From NCBI GenBank assembly GCA_030618475.1, contig JAUXDG010000075.1:1-11051 (forward strand): a stretch of DNA of 11,051 nt, in the 5' to 3' direction. Of the stretch, positions 1 through 7,070 are shown one piece after another (within the stretch, counting starts at the first letter, position 1; each line of letters begins with the position of its first letter). Made by a program: the position numbers and the translations under genes. This DNA comes from Gammaproteobacteria bacterium. GTDB lineage: Bacteria; Pseudomonadota; Gammaproteobacteria; DSM-19610. Under the pieces are notes generated by a model, which saw nothing but the letters and a program-made list of their open reading frames with translations, did no database searches and had not been told where the DNA came from.

Positions 1-491
1 CCACTGGACAACAGCAACAGGGTATTCAGTGCCGGAATCTTCCAGGGGTCGAGAAGCGTGAATTCGCCACCGACATTCCCAGGGCCGTTGGTTGGCCATA
101 CCGCTTCCCAACCGTTCCACAACAGCTCATTGGTACCGGGATCAGCGCCTCCCAACCACGGCACGGAAAGAACCCGCGCATACCAGAGCACCCCGAAGAA
201 GGCGGCGAAAAACATCACTTCAGAAAAAATAAACCAGCCCATCCCCCAGCGGAAGGACTTGTCCACCTGATCATTATAGATGCCGGCTTCGCTCTCATTG
301 ATGACCGTGCGGAACCAGCCAAACACCATAAATATCAAAATGGCGAAGCCAACCAGCATCACCGTGCTACCTGTACCCGAACCATTTAAATAGTTCGCAA
401 AACCCTGGAGCATCACGAACAGGCCGACTGAACCGATAATCGGCCACCCGCTACCATGGGGGACGTAATAGCCGCCGTTTGTCTCACTCAT
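1..491 (-). CDS. coxC: Cytochrome c oxidase subunit III, N-terminal part (cut by window edge)
   Basis: This is the third core membrane subunit of a haem-copper cytochrome c oxidase; it binds no redox metal but stabilises subunit I and its proton uptake. The first 163 residues are visible. They open with MSETNGGYYVPHGSGWPIIG, where YYVPHGS-WPIIGS is the family's hallmark start. Hydrophobic helices follow at about residues 20-40 and 45-60, and then the family-typical stretch FRWGMGWFIFSEVMFFAAFF. The gene continues past base 1. The ATG is at 489-491 with a GAGGA-like ribosome site just upstream. It is the last visible gene of the cox run, 30 bp after ctaG, which fits the usual coxB-coxA-ctaG-coxC order. 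Identity is secure; only the C-terminal part is unseen. Confidence 0.96.
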   Translation of the reverse strand, partial: MSETNGGYYVPHGSGWPIIGSVGLFVMLQGFANYLNGSGTGSTVMLVGFAILIFMVFGWFRTVINESEAGIYNDQVDKSFRWGMGWFIFSEVMFFAAFFGVLWYARVLSVPWLGGADPGTNELLWNGWEAVWPTNGPGNVGGEFTLLDPWKIPALNTLLLLSS

Positions 492-521
492 ACTTCCATC
501 CTCATTATTGACTGATATTTT

Positions 522-1058
522 TCAGTTAATCGCTTTGTGTTTATCAAAAAAGGTGTACGACAAAGTCACTACCTCGATTTCTTCCGGCAGTTCCGGGTCC
601 AGCATGAATAAGAGCGGCATATCGCGCCCTTCGCCGGCTAAAAACTGTTGCTCGGTAAAACAGAAACATTCGGTTTTCTTGAAATGCCGTGCAGCGAGAC
701 CCGGTGTCACACTCGGTATCGCCTGCCCCACCATGGTTCGGTCGGTGCGGTTTTTCGCATGGAAACTGGTGCGGTACATTTTCCCCGGATGCACTTCCAT
801 GCGCGACACCACCGGCGTGAAATCCCACGGCATCGACTGGTTGACATTGGCGATAAACTCAACCATCACAGTCCTGTCCAGATCGGGTTCAATCACCGCG
901 GCAATCGCGACACGCCCGCCCGTCTTGCCATTGATCCCGGTAATATCACAAAACACATCGTAAAGCGGAACCATGGCGAAACCGAAACCAAACATCCCAA
1001 CCACGATGAGCAACAAGCGCTTTACCAGCTTCGGGTTCGAGCCTGTGCTGGCTGTCAT
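522..1058 (-). CDS. ctaG: Cytochrome c oxidase assembly protein CtaG/Cox11 (copper chaperone)
   Basis: CtaG/Cox11 is a membrane-anchored copper chaperone that delivers copper to the Cu-B site of oxidase subunit I. The 178-residue protein has a short basic N-terminus, one membrane helix at about residues 12-32, and a periplasmic domain that begins MVPLYDVFCDITG (Cys37 conserved in the family). The copper-binding CFCF motif is at residues 131-134. Length is normal for bacterial Cox11 (about 180-200). The ATG overlaps the stop codon of the small gene upstream (ATGA), implying translational coupling. It sits between coxA and coxC, the standard place for this gene. Confidence 0.96.
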   Translation of the reverse strand: MTASTGSNPKLVKRLLLIVVGMFGFGFAMVPLYDVFCDITGINGKTGGRVAIAAVIEPDLDRTVMVEFIANVNQSMPWDFTPVVSRMEVHPGKMYRTSFHAKNRTDRTMVGQAIPSVTPGLAARHFKKTECFCFTEQQFLAGEGRDMPLLFMLDPELPEEIEVVTLSYTFFDKHKAIN

Positions 1059-1177
1059 ACCGCCGCTCCAGTGGAAACCTTCCAGAAAAAAGCCACCAGT
1101 ACGCCGGCCGCGACCGCCGCAAGCAACAATGCCAGCCTGATATTTGCCCGTTTTTGTTTTGACGTCTGATCCATCAT
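1055..1177 (-). CDS. Small membrane protein, probable cytochrome oxidase small assembly protein (40 aa)
   Basis: This short gene encodes 40 residues: a polar, basic start (MMDQTSKQKRANIRL), one hydrophobic helix at about residues 14-31, and a short tail FWKVSTGAAV. Size, charge pattern and position (between coxA and ctaG) match the family that databases call 'cytochrome oxidase small assembly protein', known from proteobacterial cox operons; its exact role is not established. Its TGA overlaps the ctaG ATG by 4 bases (1055-1058). Either of two adjacent ATG codons (1175-1177 or 1172-1174) could be the start; the ribosome site is weak. The family assignment is from memory of the pattern, not a search. 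Confidence 0.75.
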   Translation of the reverse strand: MMDQTSKQKRANIRLALLLAAVAAGVLVAFFWKVSTGAAV

Positions 1178-1201
1178 TTCAGCACTATCTTACCGTTAAC
1201 A

Positions 1202-1226
1202 AAGGCGCCACAGGAAGCGGCGCCTT
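1202..1226 (-). terminator. GC-rich hairpin just after coxA (possible partial terminator)
   Basis: Perfect 8-bp arms AAGGCGCC (1202-1209) and GGCGCCTT (1219-1226) enclose a 9-base loop. In the direction of coxA transcription the stem begins 12 bases after the coxA stop codon and is followed by a short, broken T run (TTTGTT). It could be a leaky terminator, or a stem protecting the coxA mRNA 3' end, that lowers expression of the assembly genes relative to the structural subunits. The weak T run argues against full termination. Confidence 0.5.
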
Positions 1227-1238
1227 GTCGTCATCGGA

Positions 1239-2813
1239 CTATTTAACCTCCGGAGCGGTGGTAAAACTGTGGTACGGAGGCGGTGAAGGCAAGGTCCATT
1301 CAAGACCTTCCGCTCCTTCCCACACCTTGTCGGTAGCCTTGCTGCCGCCGCGTACCGTCTTGATCACGATGTACACGAACAGCAACTGCGTCAGGCCAAA
1401 TGCAAAACCACCGAGACTGGACATCATGTTGAACTCGGCAAACTGGGTCGAATAATCCGGGATACGACGCGGCATACCGGCCAGCCCCAGGAAGTGCTGC
1501 GGGAAGAACAGCACATTGACAAATATCGCTGACAGCCAGAAATGCAGCTTGCCGAGCTTCTCGTCATACATATTGCCGGTCCACTTGGGCAACCAGTAGT
1601 AGGCCGCCGCGAACAGTGTGAACACCGAACCCGTCACCAGTGTGTAGTGGAAGTGCGCCACGATGAAATAGGTATCGTGGTACTGGAAATCAACCGGTGT
1701 AATCGCCATCATCAGGCCGGAAAAACCACCGATGGTAAACAGCACCACAAATGCGAGGGCAAACAACATCGGCGTTTCGAAAGTCATGGAACCCTTCCAC
1801 ATGGTCGACACCCAGTTGAACACCTTGACGCCGGTCGGTACCGCAATCAGCATAGTGGCGTACATGAAAAACAGTTCACCCGTCAACGGCATGCCGACGG
1901 TAAACATGTGGTGAGCCCATACAATGAACGACAGGAAGGCAATCGATGCGGTGGCATACACCATGGAACTGTAGCCGAACAAGCGCTTGCGGGCGAAGGT
2001 CGGAATGATCTGTGAGACCACACCGAAAGCCGGCAATATCATGATATACACCTCGGGATGCCCGAAGAACCAGAATATGTGCTGAAACATGACGGGGTCA
2101 CCACCACCGGCGGCACTGAAGAAGGAGGTACCGAAATACTGGTCGGTCAACAGCATGGTCACTGCACCGGCAAACACCGGCATCACCGCGATCAGCAGGT
2201 AGGCAGTAATCAGCCAGGTCCAGACAAAAAGCGGCATTTTCATCATGGTCATGCCGGGTGCCCGCATGTTCACAATGGTGACGACGATATTGATTGCCCC
2301 CATGATGGATGAAATACCCAGCAGGTGAACCGAGAAGATCAGATAAGGAAAGGCATCACCGGTTTGAAGAATCAGCGGTGGGTACATGGTCCAGCCACCC
2401 GCCGGTGCTCCGCCCTCCATGAACAGGGTTCCAAGCAGCATGATCCCCGCAAATGGCAGGATCCAGAAACTCCAGTTGTTCATGCGCGGCAAGGCCATAT
2501 CCGGCGCACCGATCATCATCGGGACCAACCAGTTCGCCAGTCCCACAAAACCCGGCATAACCGCACCGAACACCATGATCAGTGCGTGCATGGTGGTCAT
2601 GGAATTGAAAAACTGGGGATCCACAAACTGAAGCCCCGGCTGGAACAGTTCAGCACGGATGATCATCGCCATAGCGCCGCCGACGAAAAACATGGCCAGC
2701 GCGAATATCAGATACAGCGTCCCGATATCTTTGTGATTAGTCGTGAAAACCCAACGGAGCAGTCCCCTCGGGTGTTCTTCGTGATGTGTGTCGTGTGTTG
2801 TTGCTGTACTCAT
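1239..2813 (-). CDS. coxA: Cytochrome c oxidase subunit I
   Basis: This is the catalytic subunit of an aa3-type (A1 family) haem-copper oxidase, which reduces O2 to water and pumps protons. The protein has 524 residues, a normal length. Visible ligands: His76 (TTMHALIMVFG) and His389 for the low-spin haem; His387 for haem a3 (HDTYFIVAHFHY); and Cu-B ligands His252 (GHPEVYI, with the cross-linked Tyr256) and His301-His302 (WAHHMF). D-channel residues are in IGAPDMALPRMNNW (Asp105, Asn112) with Glu254 above them. The K-channel Lys330 lies in PTGVKVFNW. A strong GGAGGA ribosome site (2820-2825) precedes the ATG by 6 bases. It follows coxB after 19 bp and is surely cotranscribed with it. All key catalytic and proton-path residues are present, so it should be functional. 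Confidence 0.98.
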   Translation of the reverse strand: MSTATTHDTHHEEHPRGLLRWVFTTNHKDIGTLYLIFALAMFFVGGAMAMIIRAELFQPGLQFVDPQFFNSMTTMHALIMVFGAVMPGFVGLANWLVPMMIGAPDMALPRMNNWSFWILPFAGIMLLGTLFMEGGAPAGGWTMYPPLILQTGDAFPYLIFSVHLLGISSIMGAINIVVTIVNMRAPGMTMMKMPLFVWTWLITAYLLIAVMPVFAGAVTMLLTDQYFGTSFFSAAGGGDPVMFQHIFWFFGHPEVYIMILPAFGVVSQIIPTFARKRLFGYSSMVYATASIAFLSFIVWAHHMFTVGMPLTGELFFMYATMLIAVPTGVKVFNWVSTMWKGSMTFETPMLFALAFVVLFTIGGFSGLMMAITPVDFQYHDTYFIVAHFHYTLVTGSVFTLFAAAYYWLPKWTGNMYDEKLGKLHFWLSAIFVNVLFFPQHFLGLAGMPRRIPDYSTQFAEFNMMSSLGGFAFGLTQLLFVYIVIKTVRGGSKATDKVWEGAEGLEWTLPSPPPYHSFTTAPEVK

Positions 2814-2832
2814 TGTGTATCCTCCACGACCC

Positions 2833-3963
2833 TTAGCGGGCAGCTTTTACTTCTGAAGGTTGAATCAGGTCGCCGGTATCATTACCCCATGAGTTGCGCT
2901 CATAGGTAACGACAGCAGCAATATCGATATCATTCAACTGGCCGCCAAAGGCTGCCATCGCCGTATCGGGCTTACCGTTCATGACCATCTGCAGGTGAGC
3001 GTCCATCGGTCCGGTCGCCAGGGGGCTGCCTTTCAGGCCGGGGAACCCCGCTGCCTTTAGACCCTCGCCATTCGCCTGGTGACAAGCCGCACAATTTGTG
3101 TTGTAGGCTTTTTCACCACGCTCCATCAGCTCGGCCATGCTCCAGTCACGATCCGCACCGGCTGCATCGGCATCCATCGCGGCTTTCTGATCCGTCAGCC
3201 ATTGCTGGTAGTCCGCCTCGTTTTTGGCGACCACAACAATCGGCATAAAGCCATGGTCTTTTCCACAGAGCTCGGCGCACTGCCCGCGGTAAGTGCCTTC
3301 CTTTTCGATATTGAACCACATTTCGTTGACAAAACCCGGAATAGCGTCCCTCTTCATGCCCAGATCAGGCACCCACCAGGCGTGGAGAACGTCATTTGCA
3401 GTAATCAAGAGTCTGACTTTTTTGTTGATGGGAACGACGACCGGGTTATCCACTTCCAGCAGATAGTTCTCTCCCTTGTCCTGCTGATTGAGAATCTGCT
3501 CTTTCGGCGTCGTCAGGGTACTGATAAAGCTCACCCCTTCACCCAGGTAGTCATAACCCCATTTCCACTGGTAACCCGTTACCTTGATACTGAGGTCGGA
3601 GTTACTGGTGTCCTCTATGGCAATCAGGGCTTTGGTCGCAGGTATCGCCATACCGATCAAAATCAGAAACGGCACAACAGTCCAGACAATTTCCACGCTG
3701 GTGCTCTCGTGGAACGTTGCCGGCTTGGCCCCTTTCGATTTGCGGTGCTTGATAATGGAAATGAACATGGCACCGAATACCACCACACCAATCGCCACAC
3801 AGATCCACAGAATCAGCATATGCAGGTCGTAGGCTTCCTGACTGATCGATGTGACCCCTTGCCGCAGGTTCAACTTCCATTCTGCAGCGGCTCCTCCCGC
3901 ATTAGCCAGCAGCGCTGTTCCCGCAAGCGCGGTCAGCCATCGTTTTACTTTTGATACCAACAT
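2833..3963 (-). CDS. coxB: Cytochrome c oxidase subunit II with fused C-terminal cytochrome c domain
   Basis: Subunit II carries the Cu-A centre that accepts electrons from cytochrome c. I start it at ATG 3961-3963 (376 aa), because AAGGAGAG lies 8 bases upstream and the protein then begins with a clean signal peptide (MLVSKVKRWLTALAGTALLA, then ANAGGAAAEW). The frame is open 18 codons further up to 4017, but that extension has no signal-peptide logic. Two membrane helices lie at about residues 49-72 and 91-113. The Cu-A ligands are His194 (VLHAWWVPD) and the CAELCGKDHGFM motif (Cys229, Cys233, His237, Met240). A class I cytochrome c domain follows, with haem motif CAACH at residues 291-295 and a likely distal Met further on, making this a caa3-like subunit. 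Length agrees with fused forms. Confidence 0.97.
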   Translation of the reverse strand: MLVSKVKRWLTALAGTALLANAGGAAAEWKLNLRQGVTSISQEAYDLHMLILWICVAIGVVVFGAMFISIIKHRKSKGAKPATFHESTSVEIVWTVVPFLILIGMAIPATKALIAIEDTSNSDLSIKVTGYQWKWGYDYLGEGVSFISTLTTPKEQILNQQDKGENYLLEVDNPVVVPINKKVRLLITANDVLHAWWVPDLGMKRDAIPGFVNEMWFNIEKEGTYRGQCAELCGKDHGFMPIVVVAKNEADYQQWLTDQKAAMDADAAGADRDWSMAELMERGEKAYNTNCAACHQANGEGLKAAGFPGLKGSPLATGPMDAHLQMVMNGKPDTAMAAFGGQLNDIDIAAVVTYERNSWGNDTGDLIQPSEVKAAR

Positions 3964-3971
3964 ACCAACAT

Positions 3972-3979
3972 CTCTCCTT
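3972..3979 (-). promoter_or_regulatory. Ribosome binding site fixing the coxB start
   Basis: On the minus strand this reads AAGGAGAG, ending 8 bases before ATG 3961-3963. It is the only strong Shine-Dalgarno match near the gene and supports that start over the further upstream in-frame start at 4017. Confidence 0.65.
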
Positions 3980-4021
3980 CCAACTCCCAAATGTGTAATT
4001 CTTTGATTAAATAACACCGTC

Positions 4022-4528
4022 CTATGGCATCGACCCCAGACCGGTCAAACTCGGCGGACGCACCGCCTGGCGCAACTCAAGCGCCAGTTGTTCCTTTTCT
4101 ATCTCAGCCAGATAGCCACCGATTTCGACAGCCCGGCCGTGCGAGCAGATGATCAGCCGTGATGGATGGCCGTTGATCCGCGCCTGTTCCAGTGTGACCT
4201 GCGCCCAGGCGCGCTGAAACGTCTGCCGCCGGGTACACGTCGAATCGTGTTCGACAACTTCTACCCGGTCACCCTTAATCGATACCGTCTGCCAACGGCA
4301 GCCGCGACGTGCAACCACGTACAAAGCCGCGCCTAAAACCAGCATCTCGAGACCGGCAAATGGCAGAATCAACCAGGCCCCCTTTAGCGCAAAGGCGATG
4401 GCAATGCCGAAAGACACCACCACCATACCGAGATAAAAACGCACGACGCCCCGCCAGGGAAGCGAACAATTGGGCCGGATCACAAACCGGCTGGAGTCTT
4501 GTAAACTATCAACCTGCCGTGCGACCAA
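4022..4528 (-). CDS. DUF2244 family membrane protein at the head of the cox operon
   Basis: This matches the DUF2244 family of small integral membrane proteins of unknown function, often found beside cytochrome oxidase genes. The family signature is the N-terminal FVIRPNCSLPWRG, then two membrane helices (VVRFYLGMVVVSFGIAIAFA and GAWLILPFAGLEMLVLGAAL) joined by a short turn. A cytoplasmic basic/mixed tail follows (WQTVSIKGDRVEVVEHDSTC, then ICSHGRAVEIGGYL). The start is uncertain: there is no ATG or GTG in the usable stretch. TTG 4526-4528 (AGAGA about 8 bases upstream) gives 168 aa, close to the usual family length. TTG 4607-4609 would give 195 aa with an unlikely N-terminus. The gene ends 58 bp before coxB on the same strand, so it probably shares the cox transcript and may act in oxidase assembly; that role is inference. 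Confidence 0.8.
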   Translation of the reverse strand: MVARQVDSLQDSSRFVIRPNCSLPWRGVVRFYLGMVVVSFGIAIAFALKGAWLILPFAGLEMLVLGAALYVVARRGCRWQTVSIKGDRVEVVEHDSTCTRRQTFQRAWAQVTLEQARINGHPSRLIICSHGRAVEIGGYLAEIEKEQLALELRQAVRPPSLTGLGSMP

Positions 4529-4609
4529 GACATTATCTCTTGTTACAACATGGGCTTTTGACAGAAATCTCAGCCCCCGGGGTGTAGCGCATGCTACAGC
4601 AACGTTCAA

Positions 4610-4690
4610 AAGCGGTACAAAAAAATTTAAAAAGTATGGCTATAAATTTTAATTATGACAGCCGATAATAATTTATTATATTGTAATATC
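4610..4690 (-). promoter_or_regulatory. AT-rich gap upstream of the DUF2244-cox operon, candidate promoter region
   Basis: This short stretch is far more AT-rich than anything around it. On the minus strand it holds a perfect TATAAT (4675-4680), and it is the only sizeable gap upstream of the cox run. I cannot find a convincing -35 element at the right distance (the hexamer 17 bases upstream is AACGGT), so an activator-dependent promoter is possible. No gene is visible between the DUF2244 gene and bioD. Confidence 0.3.
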
Positions 4691-4726
4691 CTTATTTACC
4701 GTTTTTTGCAGCTTGCGCAAACAGAT

Positions 4727-4740
4727 ACCGACAATTCGGT
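4727..4740 (-). terminator. Weak hairpin downstream of bioD
   Basis: ACCGA (4727-4731) and TCGGT (4736-4740) can form a 5-bp stem with a 4-base loop 20 bases after the bioD stop codon. In the bioD direction it is followed by ATCTGTTT, a poor T run. It is the best candidate for the end of the bio transcript but weak on its own. Confidence 0.25.
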
Positions 4741-4760
4741 CGCCCAGTGAAGAAACAGAG

Positions 4761-5450
4761 CTACGCAACCGGCAATAGCTCCAGATCAATTCGCCCGGCC
4801 TGCTGTTCCCGCCAGACGGCATCATCCGAGTAAACCAGATCGGCCAGCAAGGGTACCGGCAAGCGTTGCGTCAGTGTCGCTATATTGCCATCCTGTTGCT
4901 CACAGCCCGGATCGATGCGATTGGCGACCCACCCCACAAGTGGCAAGCCTGAGCTGCGGATGGCCGCCACCGTGAGTAAGGCCTGATTCAGGCAACCCAG
5001 ACGAACCGCCACCACCAGCACCACCGGCAAGCCGAGGGCCAGCGCCACATCTGCCATTGTCTGTTTTTCGTTGATCGGCACCAGCCAGCCGCCGATACCT
5101 TCCACCACCACACGGTCGGCCTCGGCTGTCAGTTGCCGGCAGGCATTGCTGATAACCGGAATCTCTATGTACACGCCATCGGCCTGCGCAGCCAGATGCG
5201 GAGCCACAGCAGCTTCAAAGGCGTAGGGGTTAACATATTGATACGGCAGGTTAAAAGACGCGCAAGCCTGCAACTGGCGAGCATCCTCATTCACCAGTCC
5301 CAACGAGGTCTGGCGACAGCCGCTCGCCACCGGTTTCATGCCCACCACCACGTGACCCAGCCGCTGCAACGCCCGCATCAGACCCAGACTTACGCAAGTC
5401 TTACCTACGCCGGTGTCAGTACCGGTCACAAAATATCCGTGGTTCTTCAT
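4761..5450 (-). CDS. bioD: Dethiobiotin synthetase
   Basis: BioD closes the ureido ring of dethiobiotin from 7,8-diaminopelargonic acid, CO2 and ATP, the penultimate step of biotin synthesis. The protein has 229 residues from ATG 5448-5450. The P-loop GTDTGVGKT is at residues 10-18, followed by the substrate-binding MKPVASG (38-44) and the EGIGGWLVPIN segment (the family usually has EGAGG-L-VP). I chose the start at 5450 rather than the longer open frame to 5480: it puts the P-loop at the usual distance from the N-terminus, and its ATG overlaps the bioC stop (ATGA). It is the last gene of the bio operon; a 150-bp gap follows. Confidence 0.96.
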   Translation of the reverse strand: MKNHGYFVTGTDTGVGKTCVSLGLMRALQRLGHVVVGMKPVASGCRQTSLGLVNEDARQLQACASFNLPYQYVNPYAFEAAVAPHLAAQADGVYIEIPVISNACRQLTAEADRVVVEGIGGWLVPINEKQTMADVALALGLPVVLVVAVRLGCLNQALLTVAAIRSSGLPLVGWVANRIDPGCEQQDGNIATLTQRLPVPLLADLVYSDDAVWREQQAGRIDLELLPVA

Positions 5451-6289
5451 CTTGTGATGCTTTCCAGTGAAATCCCGCATTCATTGCCAGTCGACCAGGC
5501 GTGCCCGTTAACGATTTCATAGCTGGCTGGCAGCACACCGTTACTGCGATAGTGCTCATACGCCCCGACAAGACGCTGCATGCGGGTTTTACCCGTCAGG
5601 CCACGGGGCCTTCCTGCGGTTACATTGTGCGCACCAATCTGCTTGAGTTCACGCATAAGTTTCCAGACATCCGGGTAAGTGACCGTGAGTCGCTCCACAT
5701 CCATCACTGGATCGGCAAAGCGCATACGCACCAGGGCATCACCCACATCGTGCATATCCAGAAACGCGTTAACGTGACTATAACCGTCCACCTGCTGCCA
5801 GCTGCCACGCAACTCACCCAAGGTGTCGGGGCCAAAACTGGTGAACAGCAGTAAGCCCCCCGGCCGTAACACACGCTGCAACTCAGCGAACACCACCTCC
5901 AGCTCCACACACCATTGCAGCATGAGATTGGAAAATACCAGATCAAAGCTGCTGTCGGCAAACGGCAGGCTCTCGGCGTCACCACAGACACAACGCGGCC
6001 TGCGCAGCCAGCGGCCGCGTTTGCGCGCATGCTCCAGCATGGGCAATGCGATATCCAGGGCCACCACCTGGGCTTTTTTATAACGTGCGAAAAGATCGGG
6101 AATGCATTGCCCGGTACCCGATCCCAGATCAAGAATACGCTCCGGCTGAATTTTCACCAGATCCAGACGCTGCAAAAGACGTTGCCCGATTTCCTGCTGC
6201 AGAGCAGCGGCCTGGTCGTAGGCTGCAGCGGCCGATTCAAAACTGCGGCGCGCCATCATTTTATCCGGAATCTGATCAGCCGGCTGCAT
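5447..6289 (-). CDS. bioC: Malonyl-[acyl-carrier protein] O-methyltransferase
   Basis: BioC methylates malonyl-ACP using S-adenosylmethionine, disguising it so that fatty acid synthesis can extend it to pimeloyl-ACP methyl ester. The protein has 280 residues. The N-terminal RRSFESAAAAYDQAAALQ is typical of BioC. The SAM-binding fold shows motif I ILDLGSGTGQC (residues 52-62), an acidic residue after strand 2 (VALDIALPML, Asp79), GDAESLPFADSSFDLVFSNL, and a post-core VLRPGGLLLFTSFGPDTLGE segment. This last SFGPDTLGEL stretch is specific to BioC among methyltransferases. Its start overlaps the end of bioH by 14 bp and its stop overlaps the bioD start by 4 bp, so it lies in a coupled operon with its functional partner BioH. 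Confidence 0.96.
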   Translation of the reverse strand: MQPADQIPDKMMARRSFESAAAAYDQAAALQQEIGQRLLQRLDLVKIQPERILDLGSGTGQCIPDLFARYKKAQVVALDIALPMLEHARKRGRWLRRPRCVCGDAESLPFADSSFDLVFSNLMLQWCVELEVVFAELQRVLRPGGLLLFTSFGPDTLGELRGSWQQVDGYSHVNAFLDMHDVGDALVRMRFADPVMDVERLTVTYPDVWKLMRELKQIGAHNVTAGRPRGLTGKTRMQRLVGAYEHYRSNGVLPASYEIVNGHAWSTGNECGISLESITR

Positions 6290-7070
6290 GATGCCTGCAT
6301 CCTTTATCCCTTAACAACCAGCATGTTAGCTGTTCAGCGCACTGATCGGGGTGTGACAAGAACGGCGCATGACCGGCGCCGGAAATGGTCGATGACTGAA
6401 TAGCGGGGAATTCATGGCGCACCTCGGCGGGTACCAGCGTATCCCGCTCGCCCAGCAACCAGAACAACGGCAGTTCGGATGCTGCCAGCACATGACGCAT
6501 ATCGGCTTGCTGCAGGAACCTGAGACCGGCGCTGAGTGCCTCGCTATCCGGCTGTGGTTTTTTCCTCAACTCAGAACGCAGGCAGCGCAAGGTTTCACCA
6601 CTGTGCTCAGCACCTTTTACCTGCAGGGACAGGAAACGCACCAGGGTTCGCTCAACATCCGCTTGCAGTTGTTTTGCGAACTGATCAAACACCTGTGCAT
6701 CCACCGCCGTTTTCCAGCCCGTGCCCGCCACAAACCTTGGCGAAGTCGCCAACAGCGTCACACCACGGATTGCTCCCCGATGAGTTCCTGCCGCCGCCAG
6801 CGACACCAGACCGCCTAACGACCAACCCAGCCACCAGGCCTGCTCCGGCACCACCTCCAACACGGCTGTTGCCCACTCATCCAGATTGCCTTGCACCTGG
6901 CAGGGACTGTCCCCGTGTCCCGGCAGGTCGACCCGGTGTATGCGAAAGCACTGGCCGAGCTGCCTTGCCCAGTTCGACCAGATGCCACTGTGCATTCCCC
7001 AGCCGTGCAGCAGAACCAGGTCAGGCCCATCGCCCTGGACATCAACGTGCAGCACAGGATGCTTTGCCAT
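6276..7070 (-). CDS. bioH: Pimeloyl-[acyl-carrier protein] methyl ester esterase
   Basis: BioH is an alpha/beta hydrolase that removes the methyl group added by BioC, releasing pimeloyl-ACP for BioF. From ATG 7068-7070 the protein has 264 residues, close to E. coli BioH (256). It begins MAKHPVLHVDVQGDGPDLVL and has the oxyanion HGWG at residues 22-25. The nucleophile elbow GWSLG has Ser84; the acid is Asp210 (GERDTLVP) and the base His234 (GAGHAPFLSHP). The frame is open upstream to 7205, but that extension lies inside bioF, is arginine/cysteine-rich and has no similarity to the family. The chosen start overlaps the 3' end of bioF by 29 bp. Confidence 0.95.
   Translation of the reverse strand: MAKHPVLHVDVQGDGPDLVLLHGWGMHSGIWSNWARQLGQCFRIHRVDLPGHGDSPCQVQGNLDEWATAVLEVVPEQAWWLGWSLGGLVSLAAAGTHRGAIRGVTLLATSPRFVAGTGWKTAVDAQVFDQFAKQLQADVERTLVRFLSLQVKGAEHSGETLRCLRSELRKKPQPDSEALSAGLRFLQQADMRHVLAASELPLFWLLGERDTLVPAEVRHEFPAIQSSTISGAGHAPFLSHPDQCAEQLTCWLLRDKGCRHHAAG

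Noticed and set aside
2325..2909. 194-codon plus-strand open frame opposite coxA
   Set aside because: It is antisense to conserved coxA sequence, with no ribosome site and no family features.
3079..3954. 291-codon plus-strand open frame opposite coxB
   Set aside because: It is a shadow of a GC-rich coding strand; the translation is low-complexity His/Arg/Gln-rich and matches nothing I know.
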